Shown here: one piece after another, positions 25,495 to 33,295 of the stretch
Layout: each line of letters opens with the position of its first letter
Position numbering within the stretch: the stretch's first letter is position 1
Assembly: GCA_964487605.1 (NCBI GenBank)
Contig: CAZARU010000015.1
Coordinates: forward strand, 23,298-87,297
Source of the DNA: JAJDAH01 sp964487605
GTDB taxonomy: Bacteria; Myxococcota_A; Polyangia; Polyangiales; Polyangiaceae
Direction: 5' to 3'
Length of the DNA: 64,000 nt
Position numbers and translations under genes: made by a program
The notes under the pieces: generated by a model
What the model was told of the DNA's origin: nothing
What the model saw: only the letters and a program-made list of their open reading frames with translations
The model's database searches: none

Positions 25495-26616
25495 TCACGC
25501 CGCGCGCAGCACCACCACGACGACCTCCGGCGGGATGCCGAGGCGCATGGGAGGTCCGCTCGTTCCGAGCCCCGCGTTGACGACGAGCGTGCTGTCGCCG
25601 ATGCGATGGGTACCTCGCGGCCGCTCGCCCGAGAACGCTGCGACGTTGAGCACGTCGTGCAGCGGCGGAAGGCCGACCTGTCCGCCGTGCGTGTGACCAC
25701 TGAGCACCAGATCCGCACCCAGCGCCGCGGCCTCGTCGAACACCACGGGGTAGTGCGAGAGGAGCACGACGGGCACGCCGGACGCGATCCCCGCCAGCGT
25801 CGCGCGGAGGTCGTCTCGCTCGGTGAAGCGATCACCCAGCCCGGCGAACACGACGCTGTCCGACCCGCGGGTCACCGCGTGCCGTTCGTTGCGCAGCACG
25901 ACGACTCGCGCGTCGCGCAGGTGCCCCACCAGCGCCTCCTCGTTCCACTGGTCGTGGTTCCCCATGACGGCGAGGGTCCCCTCGCGCCCCTCGAGGCGGG
26001 ACAGCGCGGCGGCCACGGCCGCGTACCAGTGGTCGCCGGTCGTGACGAGGTCGCCGGTCACCGCGACGAGGTCCGGCCGCTGCGCGTTGGCCAGGGCGAT
26101 CCACTCCTCGGCGCGACGCTGGTCGTCGAAGCCGCCCACGTGCAGGTCGGTGAGGTGCACGATGCGAAAGCCGTCGAACGCCGGCGCCAGGCCGACGACG
26201 GGCACCTCGTGGTGGACGACCCGCACCAGGCGGCGACGAACCCAGACGCTCCACGCCGAGAGCACGATCCCACCCGCATACGCGACCAGCGCGGCCAGGC
26301 TCGGCGAAGCGACCGGACTCCCCAGGCCCACGACGACCCCACCGACGAAGATCGGCAGCACGAGGAACGAGGCGAACACGCACGCGCCCCAGTGAACGAA
26401 GACGGGTTCGTCCACGAGGTGCACGACCCACCGTGGCCGGGCGGGGTCGCCCGCGATGGCGTGAAACCGGAGGGACGTTCCCGCGAGGGCGACCGCCGCG
26501 ACGGCGAGGGCGAGAGGAGTGGACAGCCAGTGGGCCGCGCCGAGGGCGACCACGCCGTGGACGCCCGCGGTGATGCCGTGAACCATCCACAGGACCGAGC
26601 GACGGCGCCGCGCCAC
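25495..26616 (-). CDS. Membrane-anchored metallophosphoesterase (YkuE/calcineurin-like)
   Basis: A 373-residue protein with about four N-terminal transmembrane segments (residues roughly 10-30, 33-52, 73-95 and 105-125), then a cytosolic or periplasmic phosphoesterase domain. Metal ligands are in VHLTDLHVGG (about 155), VAVTGDLVTTGD, VMGNHDQW, LLSHYPVVF and LSGHTHGGQ, the complete calcineurin-like set. Similar proteins (YkuE, YaeI) act on phospholipid- or nucleotide-linked phosphates. Seventeen bases downstream of trxA on the same strand, so probably co-transcribed with it. Substrate unknown. Confidence 0.9.
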   Translation of the reverse strand: MARRRRSVLWMVHGITAGVHGVVALGAAHWLSTPLALAVAAVALAGTSLRFHAIAGDPARPRWVVHLVDEPVFVHWGACVFASFLVLPIFVGGVVVGLGSPVASPSLAALVAYAGGIVLSAWSVWVRRRLVRVVHHEVPVVGLAPAFDGFRIVHLTDLHVGGFDDQRRAEEWIALANAQRPDLVAVTGDLVTTGDHWYAAVAAALSRLEGREGTLAVMGNHDQWNEEALVGHLRDARVVVLRNERHAVTRGSDSVVFAGLGDRFTERDDLRATLAGIASGVPVVLLSHYPVVFDEAAALGADLVLSGHTHGGQVGLPPLHDVLNVAAFSGERPRGTHRIGDSTLVVNAGLGTSGPPMRLGIPPEVVVVVLRAA

Positions 26617-26633
26617 TCGGAAGCCTGCCCGGA

Positions 26634-26954
26634 TCAGCCGACGAGCTGCAGGACCTTCGCCTTGGTCGTCAGCCCGACGTGCTGCGCGGCGCGCTGCCCG
26701 GCCTTGAAGACCATGAGCGTGGGCACGCCGCGCACGCCGAACTTACCCGCCGTGACGGGCGAATCGTCGATGTCGAGCTTTCCGACCTTCACCTTGCCCA
26801 CCAGCTCCTCTGCGACCTGATCGACGATGGGGGCGAGCGCCTTGCACGGGCCACACCACGTGGCGGTGAAGTCGACGAGCACCGGTACGTCGCTCTTCAA
26901 CACTTCGTCGTCGAAGTTGAGGTCGTTGAACACCTTCACGTTCTCGGATGCCAT
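26634..26954 (-). CDS. trxA: Thioredoxin
   Basis: A 106-residue thioredoxin with ATWCGPCKALAP (active-site Cys34/Cys37), DIDDSP and the cis-Pro loop GVRGVPTLMVF. Small, soluble and without signal peptide, so it is the cytosolic disulfide reductant. ATG 26954 is preceded by AAGGTG at a normal distance. A clear sigma-70-type promoter lies just upstream. Followed by the metallophosphoesterase gene, probably in one operon. Confidence 0.96.
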   Translation of the reverse strand: MASENVKVFNDLNFDDEVLKSDVPVLVDFTATWCGPCKALAPIVDQVAEELVGKVKVGKLDIDDSPVTAGKFGVRGVPTLMVFKAGQRAAQHVGLTTKAKVLQLVG

Positions 26955-26988
26955 GCGTCACCTTGGGGCTGTCGGCGTTGGGACGCAG

Positions 26989-27016
26989 ACCATAGTGCCT
27001 CGGCCTGGAAGGTCAA
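26989..27016 (-). promoter_or_regulatory. trxA promoter (sigma-70 type)
   Basis: Minus strand TTGACC (27016-27011), 16-base spacer, TATGGT (26994-26989). Start of transcription near 26982, leaving a leader of about 28 bases with the SD motif AAGGTG. This is the best housekeeping-type promoter in the window. Confidence 0.65.
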
Positions 27017-27086
27017 TGCGGTGGCGGATTCCGTGGAGCCGGACGCCCCGCCCGACACCAGGACGGCGACCCCCGGGGTTCGCTGG

Positions 27087-27092
27087 TAGAGT
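27087..27092 (+). promoter_or_regulatory. Putative -10 element of the DAHP synthase gene
   Basis: TAGAGT ends 9 bases before ATG 27102; no strong -35 hexamer is visible. Probably a leaderless or very short-leader transcript that also covers the downstream trmH-like gene. Confidence 0.4.
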
Positions 27093-27101
27093 CCGTGCGC
27101 C

Positions 27102-28151
<1,050 letters not shown>

Positions 28152-28155
28152 CGCC

Positions 28156-28863
28156 TTGGATCGTGCCGAGGCCAGCGCGGTCGCCGCGACGGACGGCAGG
28201 GACGGCTGGGAAGACGACCTCTCGCCGGGCGTCGTGGTGGAGCTGCTCGAGCCGATGGTCGGCGACGCGCGGCGGCGTCGCATCCAGGAGGTCGCCGGAC
28301 GACGTCTCGACTCCGTCGCCGTCGTCATGGACGCCCCGCACGATCCTCACAACGGCGCGGCCGTCATCCGCTCCTGCGACGCCTTCGGCGTGTCGCGGCT
28401 TCACGTCGTGGAGCGCTCGGAGGCGTTCCTGGTCGCTTCGGGCGTCACGAAGGGAACCGACCGGTGGGTGGAGGTCGTCCGTCACGGGGGCGACGCGACG
28501 GTGGTGCAGACCGCGCACGCCGCGGACCACGCGCTGGTGACGACGCACCCCGAGGGCCGGCTGGCACCGGAGGATCTCGCGACGCTCCCGCGTCTCACGC
28601 TGGTCCTCGGGAACGAGCACCAGGGGATCTCGGCGGAGCTCGCCGGCGCGGCGCGCGCGTCGGTCCGGGTTCCCATGCGCGGCTTCGTCGAGAGTCTGAA
28701 CGTCAGCGTCGCGGCCGCGATTCTGCTCTACGCAGCGACGCGCGGAAGGCCCGGCGACCTGTCCCCCGAGCGACGACAGCTCCTCTACGCGCGCGGACTG
28801 TTCCGGTCGGTGCCCCGGGCCGCCGAGGTGCTCGACGGTTTTCGCGCGCGCGGCGCGCGGTGA
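28156..28863 (+). CDS. trmH: tRNA (guanosine-2'-O-)-methyltransferase TrmH (SpoU family)
   Basis: A 235-residue SPOUT methyltransferase. The three SPOUT motifs are visible: DPHNGAAVIRSCDAFGV (motif 1), LVLGNEHQGIS (motif 2) and VPMRGFVESLNVSVAAAILLY (motif 3, with the knot Asn). These match TrmH, which 2'-O-methylates G18 in tRNA. The start is TTG 28156, four bases after the DAHP synthase stop, since an ATG does not occur before motif 1 in a suitable place. Likely co-transcribed with the DAHP synthase gene. Confidence 0.9.
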   Translation: MDRAEASAVAATDGRDGWEDDLSPGVVVELLEPMVGDARRRRIQEVAGRRLDSVAVVMDAPHDPHNGAAVIRSCDAFGVSRLHVVERSEAFLVASGVTKGTDRWVEVVRHGGDATVVQTAHAADHALVTTHPEGRLAPEDLATLPRLTLVLGNEHQGISAELAGAARASVRVPMRGFVESLNVSVAAAILLYAATRGRPGDLSPERRQLLYARGLFRSVPRAAEVLDGFRARGAR

Positions 28864-28939
28864 TCCGTCCGCGCACCTCGACGCAAAGTGGGCGACCCGT
28901 CGGTGCAGAGCGGGGGTCGAAACCGAGCTCCGCGCCCTG

Positions 28940-28973
28940 CCGAGCCGATGGCTCGGAGGCGCCCCGGGGCGCC
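28940..28973 (+). other. Double hairpin between trmH and the bactofilin genes
   Basis: CCGAGCC-GAT-GGCTCGG (28940-28956) forms a perfect 7-base stem with a 3-base loop. Two bases on, GGCGCCCCGGGGCGCC (28958-28973) is a perfect 16-base palindrome. A TTTTT run follows at 28993-28997, about 20 bases later, so an intrinsic terminator is possible but not classical. It probably ends the aroF-trmH transcript. Confidence 0.45.
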
Positions 28974-29019
28974 CGGCCCTGGAGAGTCCGCCTTTTTGGG
29001 TGGATCACGTCGCGAAGCG

Positions 29020-29048
29020 GTGACACTCGCGGCCGCCTGTACTAGCGT
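29020..29048 (+). promoter_or_regulatory. Putative promoter of the bactofilin operon
   Basis: GTGACA (29020-29025), 17-base spacer and TAGCGT (29043-29048). The ATG of the first bactofilin follows 14 bases later, so the leader would be only a few bases long. Confidence 0.5.
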
Positions 29049-29062
29049 CCGCGCCCGTTCCC

Positions 29063-29404
29063 ATGGCCAGCGTCGACAGGGGCGACAGCATCATCGGTCC
29101 GACGACCCGCATCGTCGGAAACGTCTCCGGCAAAGGCGGAATCCGCGTCGAAGGCGTGGTGGAGGGAGACGTCCGCGTGGACGGCCCGAGCTCGGTCGCC
29201 GCAGGCGCCAAGGTCGGCGGCGTCTTCCATGCCGAGTCCCTGGACCTCGCCGGCACGCTCGGTGGGGACGCGGTCGTCAGCGGGACCATACGCATCCGCT
29301 CCACCGCGGTCGTGCATGGTCAGATGAAGGCCAGCGAAGTTTCCATCGAAGAGGGGGCCCGTGTGAGCGTCACGCTCGACACGGACTTCGACGACGATTT
29401 CTAG
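29063..29404 (+). CDS. Bactofilin (first of three)
   Basis: A 113-residue bactofilin, a beta-helical polymer-forming cytoskeletal protein. The DUF583 pattern of short repeating strands is visible, as in SIIGPTTRIVGNVSGKGGIRVEG and VEGDVRVDG, with Gly/Val/Ile periodicity throughout. The tail ends in acidic DTDFDDDF. No signal peptide. Two more bactofilin genes follow at intervals of 20 and 4 bases. Myxobacterial bactofilins scaffold cell shape, polarity and chromosome positioning; which role applies here is unknown. Confidence 0.93.
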   Translation: MASVDRGDSIIGPTTRIVGNVSGKGGIRVEGVVEGDVRVDGPSSVAAGAKVGGVFHAESLDLAGTLGGDAVVSGTIRIRSTAVVHGQMKASEVSIEEGARVSVTLDTDFDDDF

Positions 29405-29424
29405 GCGGGACGCGGAGAGCTGAG

Positions 29425-29739
29425 ATGGCAGGTACGGTGTTCGCAGCAGGGCTGACGGTCGAGGGGGAGGTCTCCAGCGAAGAGGAAGTCGTGGTGAACG
29501 GCAAGCTCCGGGGGAGCCTGAGCTGCACCGACGTGGTGACCGTCGGCGCGGAAGGACGGGTCGAGGCCGACGTGGAAGCGTCGTCCCTCAGCGTCGCGGG
29601 CGAGGTGACCGGCAACGTGGACGCGCGGCAGCGCGTGGACATCCAGGCCGGCGGGCGCCTCATCGGCGACGTGAAGTCCGCTCGCCTCACCATCGCCGAC
29701 GGCGCCTCCTTCAAGGGCAACGTCGAGATGGACGTGTGA
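29425..29739 (+). CDS. Bactofilin (second of three)
   Basis: A 104-residue bactofilin with the beta-helix pattern LTVEGEVSSEEEVVVNGKLRG and DVTVGAEGRVEADVEAS, ending VKSARLTIADGASFKGNVEMDV, very close to bactofilin consensus. ATG 29425 has a GAGAGC purine run upstream (29415-29420). It is distinct enough from its neighbours to suggest old duplication rather than a recent tandem copy. Confidence 0.92.
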   Translation: MAGTVFAAGLTVEGEVSSEEEVVVNGKLRGSLSCTDVVTVGAEGRVEADVEASSLSVAGEVTGNVDARQRVDIQAGGRLIGDVKSARLTIADGASFKGNVEMDV

Positions 29740-29743
29740 AGAG

Positions 29744-30301
29744 ATGGCCGCCACCACTTCCATCATCGGCCAGACGACGTCCATCCGGGGCAACCTGAAC
29801 GGCGAGGGCTCCCTCGAGGTTCGCGGCCGGGTGGAGGGAGACATCGAGGTCGAGGGAGACGTCGTACTGTTCGACGGCGCCGTGATCCTCGGCAACGTCA
29901 CGGGCGCTCACCTGACGATCCGCGGCAGTGTCCGGGGAAACCTCCGCGGCTCCGGTAGCGTCGTGATCGAGAACGGCGCGAAGGTCGCCGGTGACCTCTC
30001 GGGCGCCCGCGTCGGCATCGCCGAGGGCGCGCTCGTCCGCGGCCGCGTGCACACCGACGGCGAACCCGACCCGGCCAAGAAGAGCGGAAAGGCCAGCGCC
30101 GCCCACGCCAGCAGCGCGCCGAAGAAGCGCGGCGGCAAGGCGCGAGGTGAGTCGAAGGCGAAGGCCCCATCGAAGCGCCCGGCGCCGGCGCCGACGCCCG
30201 CAGAGAAGACGGCTGCGACCGCCCGCCGCGCACCGCCCCCGCCGGTCGTCCCCGCACTCCGCGGAAAGCGCCGCGCGAAGAAGAAGGCCCGCCGGCGGTG
30301 A
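29744..30301 (+). CDS. Bactofilin (third of three) with basic C-terminal tail
   Basis: A 185-residue protein. The first about 110 residues are a bactofilin domain (TSIIGQTTSIRGNLNGEGSLEVRG; EGALVRGRV). The last about 75 are Lys/Arg/Ala/Pro-rich (KKSGKAS, KKRGGKAR, KRRAKKKARRR), which suggests DNA or membrane contact. Similar basic tails occur in Myxococcus BacP-type proteins. The stop overlaps the GTG start of pyrE by four bases, coupling cytoskeletal and nucleotide genes. Confidence 0.92.
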   Translation: MAATTSIIGQTTSIRGNLNGEGSLEVRGRVEGDIEVEGDVVLFDGAVILGNVTGAHLTIRGSVRGNLRGSGSVVIENGAKVAGDLSGARVGIAEGALVRGRVHTDGEPDPAKKSGKASAAHASSAPKKRGGKARGESKAKAPSKRPAPAPTPAEKTAATARRAPPPPVVPALRGKRRAKKKARRR

Positions 30302-30855
30302 TCGACCCGGTCAAGCGCGAGCGGCTGGTGGAGCTGCTGCGCGAGCGGAGCTTCGAGAGAAAGCGCGTCACCCTCGCCTCCGGGCGCGAGAGCGACTTCT
30401 TCATCGACTGCAAGCAGACGATCCTCACCGCCGAGGGCCACGCGCTGGTGGGTGAGCTCATGCTCTCGCAGCTGGAAGACCTCCCGGCGTGCGACGCCGT
30501 GGGTGGCGTCGAGCTGGGGGGATGCCCTCTGGCGAGCGCGGTGTCCCTCGTGAGCTTCCAGAAGGGCAGGAGCCTGCCGGCGCTCTACGTGCGCAAGCAG
30601 CTGAAGGACCACGGCAGCAAGCGGCTCGTCGAGGGCGACAAGAGCCTCTTTCCGGGAATGCGCGTCGTGATGCTGGAGGACGTCGTGACCACCGGGGGAT
30701 CGTCGCGGAAGGCCGCCGAGCTCCTGCGCGCCTCGGGCGCCGAGGTGGTGGCCGTCGCGGCGCTCGTGGATCGACTGGAAGGCGGCGCGGAGGCGCTGCG
30801 GGACGCGGGCTTGGCGTTTTCGGCGCTGTGCACCCGCGCCGACTTCATGGGCTGA
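30298..30855 (+). CDS. pyrE: Orotate phosphoribosyltransferase
   Basis: A 185-residue PRTase that makes orotidine monophosphate from orotate and PRPP. The PRPP-binding motif is VVMLEDVVTTGGSSRKA (about 122-138), preceded by YVRKQLKDHGSKRLVEG. The N-terminus carries FERKRVTLASGRESDFFIDCKQT, typical of PyrE. Starts at GTG 30298, overlapping the bactofilin stop. The length is normal. Confidence 0.95.
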   Translation: MIDPVKRERLVELLRERSFERKRVTLASGRESDFFIDCKQTILTAEGHALVGELMLSQLEDLPACDAVGGVELGGCPLASAVSLVSFQKGRSLPALYVRKQLKDHGSKRLVEGDKSLFPGMRVVMLEDVVTTGGSSRKAAELLRASGAEVVAVAALVDRLEGGAEALRDAGLAFSALCTRADFMG

Positions 30856-30880
30856 CGCACACCCCGCGAAGCGATAGCCT
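30852..30880 (+). promoter_or_regulatory. Putative promoter of the outer-membrane beta-barrel gene
   Basis: CTGACG (30852-30857), 17-base spacer and TAGCCT (30875-30880). GTG 30890 follows 9 bases later. The -35 box overlaps the end of pyrE. Confidence 0.45.
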
Positions 30881-30889
30881 GGCTTCGCC

Positions 30890-31588
30890 GTGACGATGCG
30901 CCGCTCACTCGCCGCCGCCTTGCTCGCGCTGGTGACGCCCGGCGTCGCGCTCGCCGCCGAGGGCGGGCCGTCGCAGCAGGAGGTCGAGGCGTGGCTCGAC
31001 GCCCGCGCGGTGACGTCGGGCCGCACGCTGGGCGCGCCGGACACCGTCGAGGAGGCGCCACCTCCCCCGCCCCACCACCGCGGGCTCGTCGTCGAGGGCA
31101 ACGTCGGCGTGCTCGGGCACGTGGGGCCCATGAAGCACGTCTCGCCCACCGCACCCTGGTTCCACGCGCTGGTCGGGTACGAGGTGTTCGACTTCGCGAT
31201 GCTGCTCGTGGAGGGCGACGTCGCCTTCACGGACACGTCCTACGCGAACCCGCCTCCACAGCCCCGGACGTACGCGCTCTGGGGGCTCGGCGGAGGCGTG
31301 CGCTTCACGGTCCGTCCCTTCGACCGCTTCGGGATGTTCGTACAGGGCAGCATCGGCGCCGCGCGCGTGACCGAAGACGTCCTCGGGATTTACGGCTACC
31401 AGAGCGCCGACGAGGTCAATCCGTTCTTCGGCGCCACCGCAGGCCTCGAGTGGTACCAGGTGAGCCCGCACCTGGCCCTGGCGCTCCACGGTGGCGTGCG
31501 AAACTACGCGGACACGTTCGACCGCGTGAGCAGCTCCGAGACGCCGCTGGCGTGGCTCGGATCCATCGCGATTCGCTACGCGTTCTGA
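30890..31588 (+). CDS. Exported beta-barrel-like outer membrane protein
   Basis: A 232-residue protein with an N-terminal signal (RRSLAAALLALVTPGVALA, cleavage near residue 23) and a Pro-rich segment (APPPPPHHRG). The rest alternates hydrophobic and polar residues with aromatic strand ends (FDFAMLLVEGDVAF, TYALWGLGGGVRFTV, GMFVQGSIGAA) and terminates in Phe (AIRYAF), as in outer-membrane porin-like barrels. No family named. The ORF starts at GTG 30890; ATG 30896 is a possible alternative that would leave the signal peptide intact. Confidence 0.78.
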   Translation: MTMRRSLAAALLALVTPGVALAAEGGPSQQEVEAWLDARAVTSGRTLGAPDTVEEAPPPPPHHRGLVVEGNVGVLGHVGPMKHVSPTAPWFHALVGYEVFDFAMLLVEGDVAFTDTSYANPPPQPRTYALWGLGGGVRFTVRPFDRFGMFVQGSIGAARVTEDVLGIYGYQSADEVNPFFGATAGLEWYQVSPHLALALHGGVRNYADTFDRVSSSETPLAWLGSIAIRYAF

Positions 31589-31692
31589 CGCGCCGGCACT
31601 CCACGGGGCGGCTCGCGACAAGATGACAGGCGGCGGGGAGCGGCGGCGAGCCCAGCTGTCGGTCTTTCCGCCGAACTCCTGCGTCCTCCGCG
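31589..31692. other. Gene-free segment before the candidate RNA
   Basis: No convincing ORF, repeat or terminator is seen here. It contains the 3' flank of the barrel gene and leads into the sigma-54-like box at 31693. Confidence 0.5.
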
Positions 31693-31708
31693 CTGGCACG
31701 CCACTTGT
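31693..31708 (+). promoter_or_regulatory. Sigma-54-like (-24/-12) promoter
   Basis: CTGGCACGCCACTTGT matches the sigma-54 consensus TGGCACG-N4-TTGC except that the -12 dinucleotide is GT rather than GC. The GG and G(T) elements are 10 bases apart, as required. Transcription would start near 31720. No coding gene begins in the correct place downstream. Confidence 0.5.
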
Positions 31709-31719
31709 AAGGGAACCGT

Positions 31720-32025
31720 CCATGACCGCGCGGCGTCACGACGAGTCCCCGGGCACCGGGAACAACCGGCGCGGCGCGACGGTTGTCCGGCCCAGAGCTG
31801 CGGCGAGCCCACCACGGCCCGCCGCTCCGGATCCGGGGAGCTGACCCCGGCGGCGCGAGAGGAGAGAAGCGGAGCGGAAGCAGAGACCCGAGCCCACCAC
31901 CACCGAACGGACGCGACCAACCCACCGCCAAGGAGGTGCAAGAGAGCAGAGGAAAGACGAGAGGACGACGTACGAACGCGCGGCGCCGCGCACCTCCCAC
32001 GCGGCGCCCGCGCGTTTCGTCTTTT
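31720..32025 (+). ncRNA. Candidate structured small RNA with anti-Shine-Dalgarno terminator loop
   Basis: This lies inside the only long gene-free stretch (31589-32070). Reading from the sigma-54-like box at 31693, the transcript would be about 306 bases. It holds a stem ACAACCG/CGGTTGT (31762-31786), a GCGGCG/CGCCGC stem (31800-31825), a long purine-rich part and the perfect Shine-Dalgarno motif AAGGAGGT (31930-31937) with no usable start codon. It ends in a strong hairpin (31975-32016) followed by TCGTCTTTT. The terminator loop contains GCACCTCC (31990-31997), complementary over eight bases to GGAGGTGC (31932-31939). No convincing protein reading frame spans it. Function is unknown. Confidence 0.45.
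31975..32025 (+). terminator. Strong intrinsic terminator
   Basis: Arms AACGCGCGGCGCCGCG (31975-31990) and CGCGGCGCCCGCGCGTT (32000-32016) pair with one bulged G, around a nine-base loop, followed by TCGTCTTTT (32017-32025). It faces the plus strand. It is 387 bases past the barrel-gene stop, so either it ends the candidate RNA or that gene has a long 3' untranslated region. The hairpin could also help end the opposing rlmI-like operon. Confidence 0.75.
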
Positions 32026-32070
32026 CCGATCGGGCGCTTGGGCGTTTCCGGGAAGACCCCGGGAGGGCGA

Positions 32071-33285
32071 TCACACCAGCGGCTCGACGCGCCCGGCGAG
32101 GCACTTCAGGTAGCGCCCTTCGGGGTGCCCCACGGCGATCGGATGATCGATGGCGTGCCCCGTATCGTACCCGATGCGCACCACGCACCTGGCACGGCGC
32201 GCCGCCTCGGCAAGCGCTTCACGAAACGCCGGCGGGGCGACCTGCGCGGTACAGCTCGCGGTGACGAGCCATCCACCCGGCGCGACGACACCGAGCGCCA
32301 GCGTGTTCACGCGCACGTACGAATCGAGCGCCGCGTCGAGCTGGTCGCGACTTCGGGCGAAGCTCGGGGGATCGCACACGACCACGTGGAACTTCCGGCC
32401 GCCCTGGCGCGCGGCCGTCAGCCACTCGAACGCGTCGGCGACGATCGCCTCGTGGCGTGACTCGTCCAGGCCGTTGAGACGCACGTTGGGCAGCACCTCC
32501 GCCACCGCGTCCGCGGCGGAATCGACGCTCGTGACGCTCGCCGCCCCCCCTCGCGCCGCGTACACCGAGAACCCTCCCGTGTACGCGAACACGTTCGCGA
32601 CGCGCTTGCCGGCGGCCAGGTGCTCGACGAAGCGGCGGTTCTCACGCTGGTCCAGGAACATGCCCGTCTTCTGGCCGCGCCGCAGGCTCACCCTGAACGA
32701 CAGCCCGTGCTCCCGAACGACGAGCGGATCGGGCGGTTCGCGACCGGCGGCCAGCGCGGCCGGCTCACCCGCGCGCCGGACGAGCACGCCCGACAGCGCG
32801 TCGGCGCGCTCGAGCGCCCCGACGACGTGCGGCACCAGCTGCTGCGCCGCATCGGCGTAGGTCGCCACGACGGCCCACCCGTCGTAGCGATCGACCACGA
32901 CGGCGGGCATGCCGTCCCCTTCGCCGGCGATCCACCGATAGGCCGTGGTGTCCGAGCGCCGCACGGGCTCTCGCAGCGCGAGCGCTGCGGACACCCTGTC
33001 GTCGAACCAGGCGCCGTCGGGCACGCCGCCGCGCGAGAAGATGCGAAGCGCCAGCGCCGAGCTTTCGTCCCAGAGCGCGTAGGCCGTGTAGTGGCCGGCC
33101 TTCACGCGGACGAAGGTGCCACTCGGGGCCGAGAACCCGGGCGGTACGTGGTCGCGGTACACCCAGGGATGTCCCAGCGCGAGGGACGCCTCGAGGAACC
33201 GCGGCAGCTCGATCGTCACGCCTGCGTCCGCGCGGGAGCCCTCGCGCGGCGCGCGCGATCGGCGGACGCGACGGTCGCGCTTCAA
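32071..33285 (-). CDS. rlmI: Class I rRNA methyltransferase, RlmI-like
   Basis: A 404-residue methyltransferase with an N-terminal PUA-like domain (LALGHPWVYRDHV) and a C-terminal AdoMet domain. The motifs GQKTGMFLDQRENRRF, VANVFAYTGGFSVYAA and VVVCDPPSFARS are characteristic of RlmI/RlmK, which methylate 23S rRNA (C5 of cytidine in RlmI). The C-terminus CTAQVAPPAF is the usual insert. Ten bases downstream of gltE, so probably the last gene of that operon. Its stop is 46 bases from the terminator hairpin region. Confidence 0.92.
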   Translation of the reverse strand: MKRDRRVRRSRAPREGSRADAGVTIELPRFLEASLALGHPWVYRDHVPPGFSAPSGTFVRVKAGHYTAYALWDESSALALRIFSRGGVPDGAWFDDRVSAALALREPVRRSDTTAYRWIAGEGDGMPAVVVDRYDGWAVVATYADAAQQLVPHVVGALERADALSGVLVRRAGEPAALAAGREPPDPLVVREHGLSFRVSLRRGQKTGMFLDQRENRRFVEHLAAGKRVANVFAYTGGFSVYAARGGAASVTSVDSAADAVAEVLPNVRLNGLDESRHEAIVADAFEWLTAARQGGRKFHVVVCDPPSFARSRDQLDAALDSYVRVNTLALGVVAPGGWLVTASCTAQVAPPAFREALAEAARRARCVVRIGYDTGHAIDHPIAVGHPEGRYLKCLAGRVEPLV

Positions 33286-33295
33286 GGCGCCCTCG

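Noticed and set aside
28940..28973. Palindromes considered as a classical intrinsic terminator
   Set aside because: The T-run is about 20 bases beyond the hairpin, so it was listed only as a possible terminator or structured element.
30241..30301. Basic tail of the third bactofilin considered a separate small gene
   Set aside because: It is in frame with the bactofilin, without an independent start or ribosome-binding site.
31623..31844. Possible 73-residue ORF in the non-coding region
   Set aside because: Sequence is proline/arginine/alanine-rich with no conserved motif, and a sigma-54-like box sits inside it. It was rejected as a gene in favour of an RNA, though a small peptide cannot be excluded.
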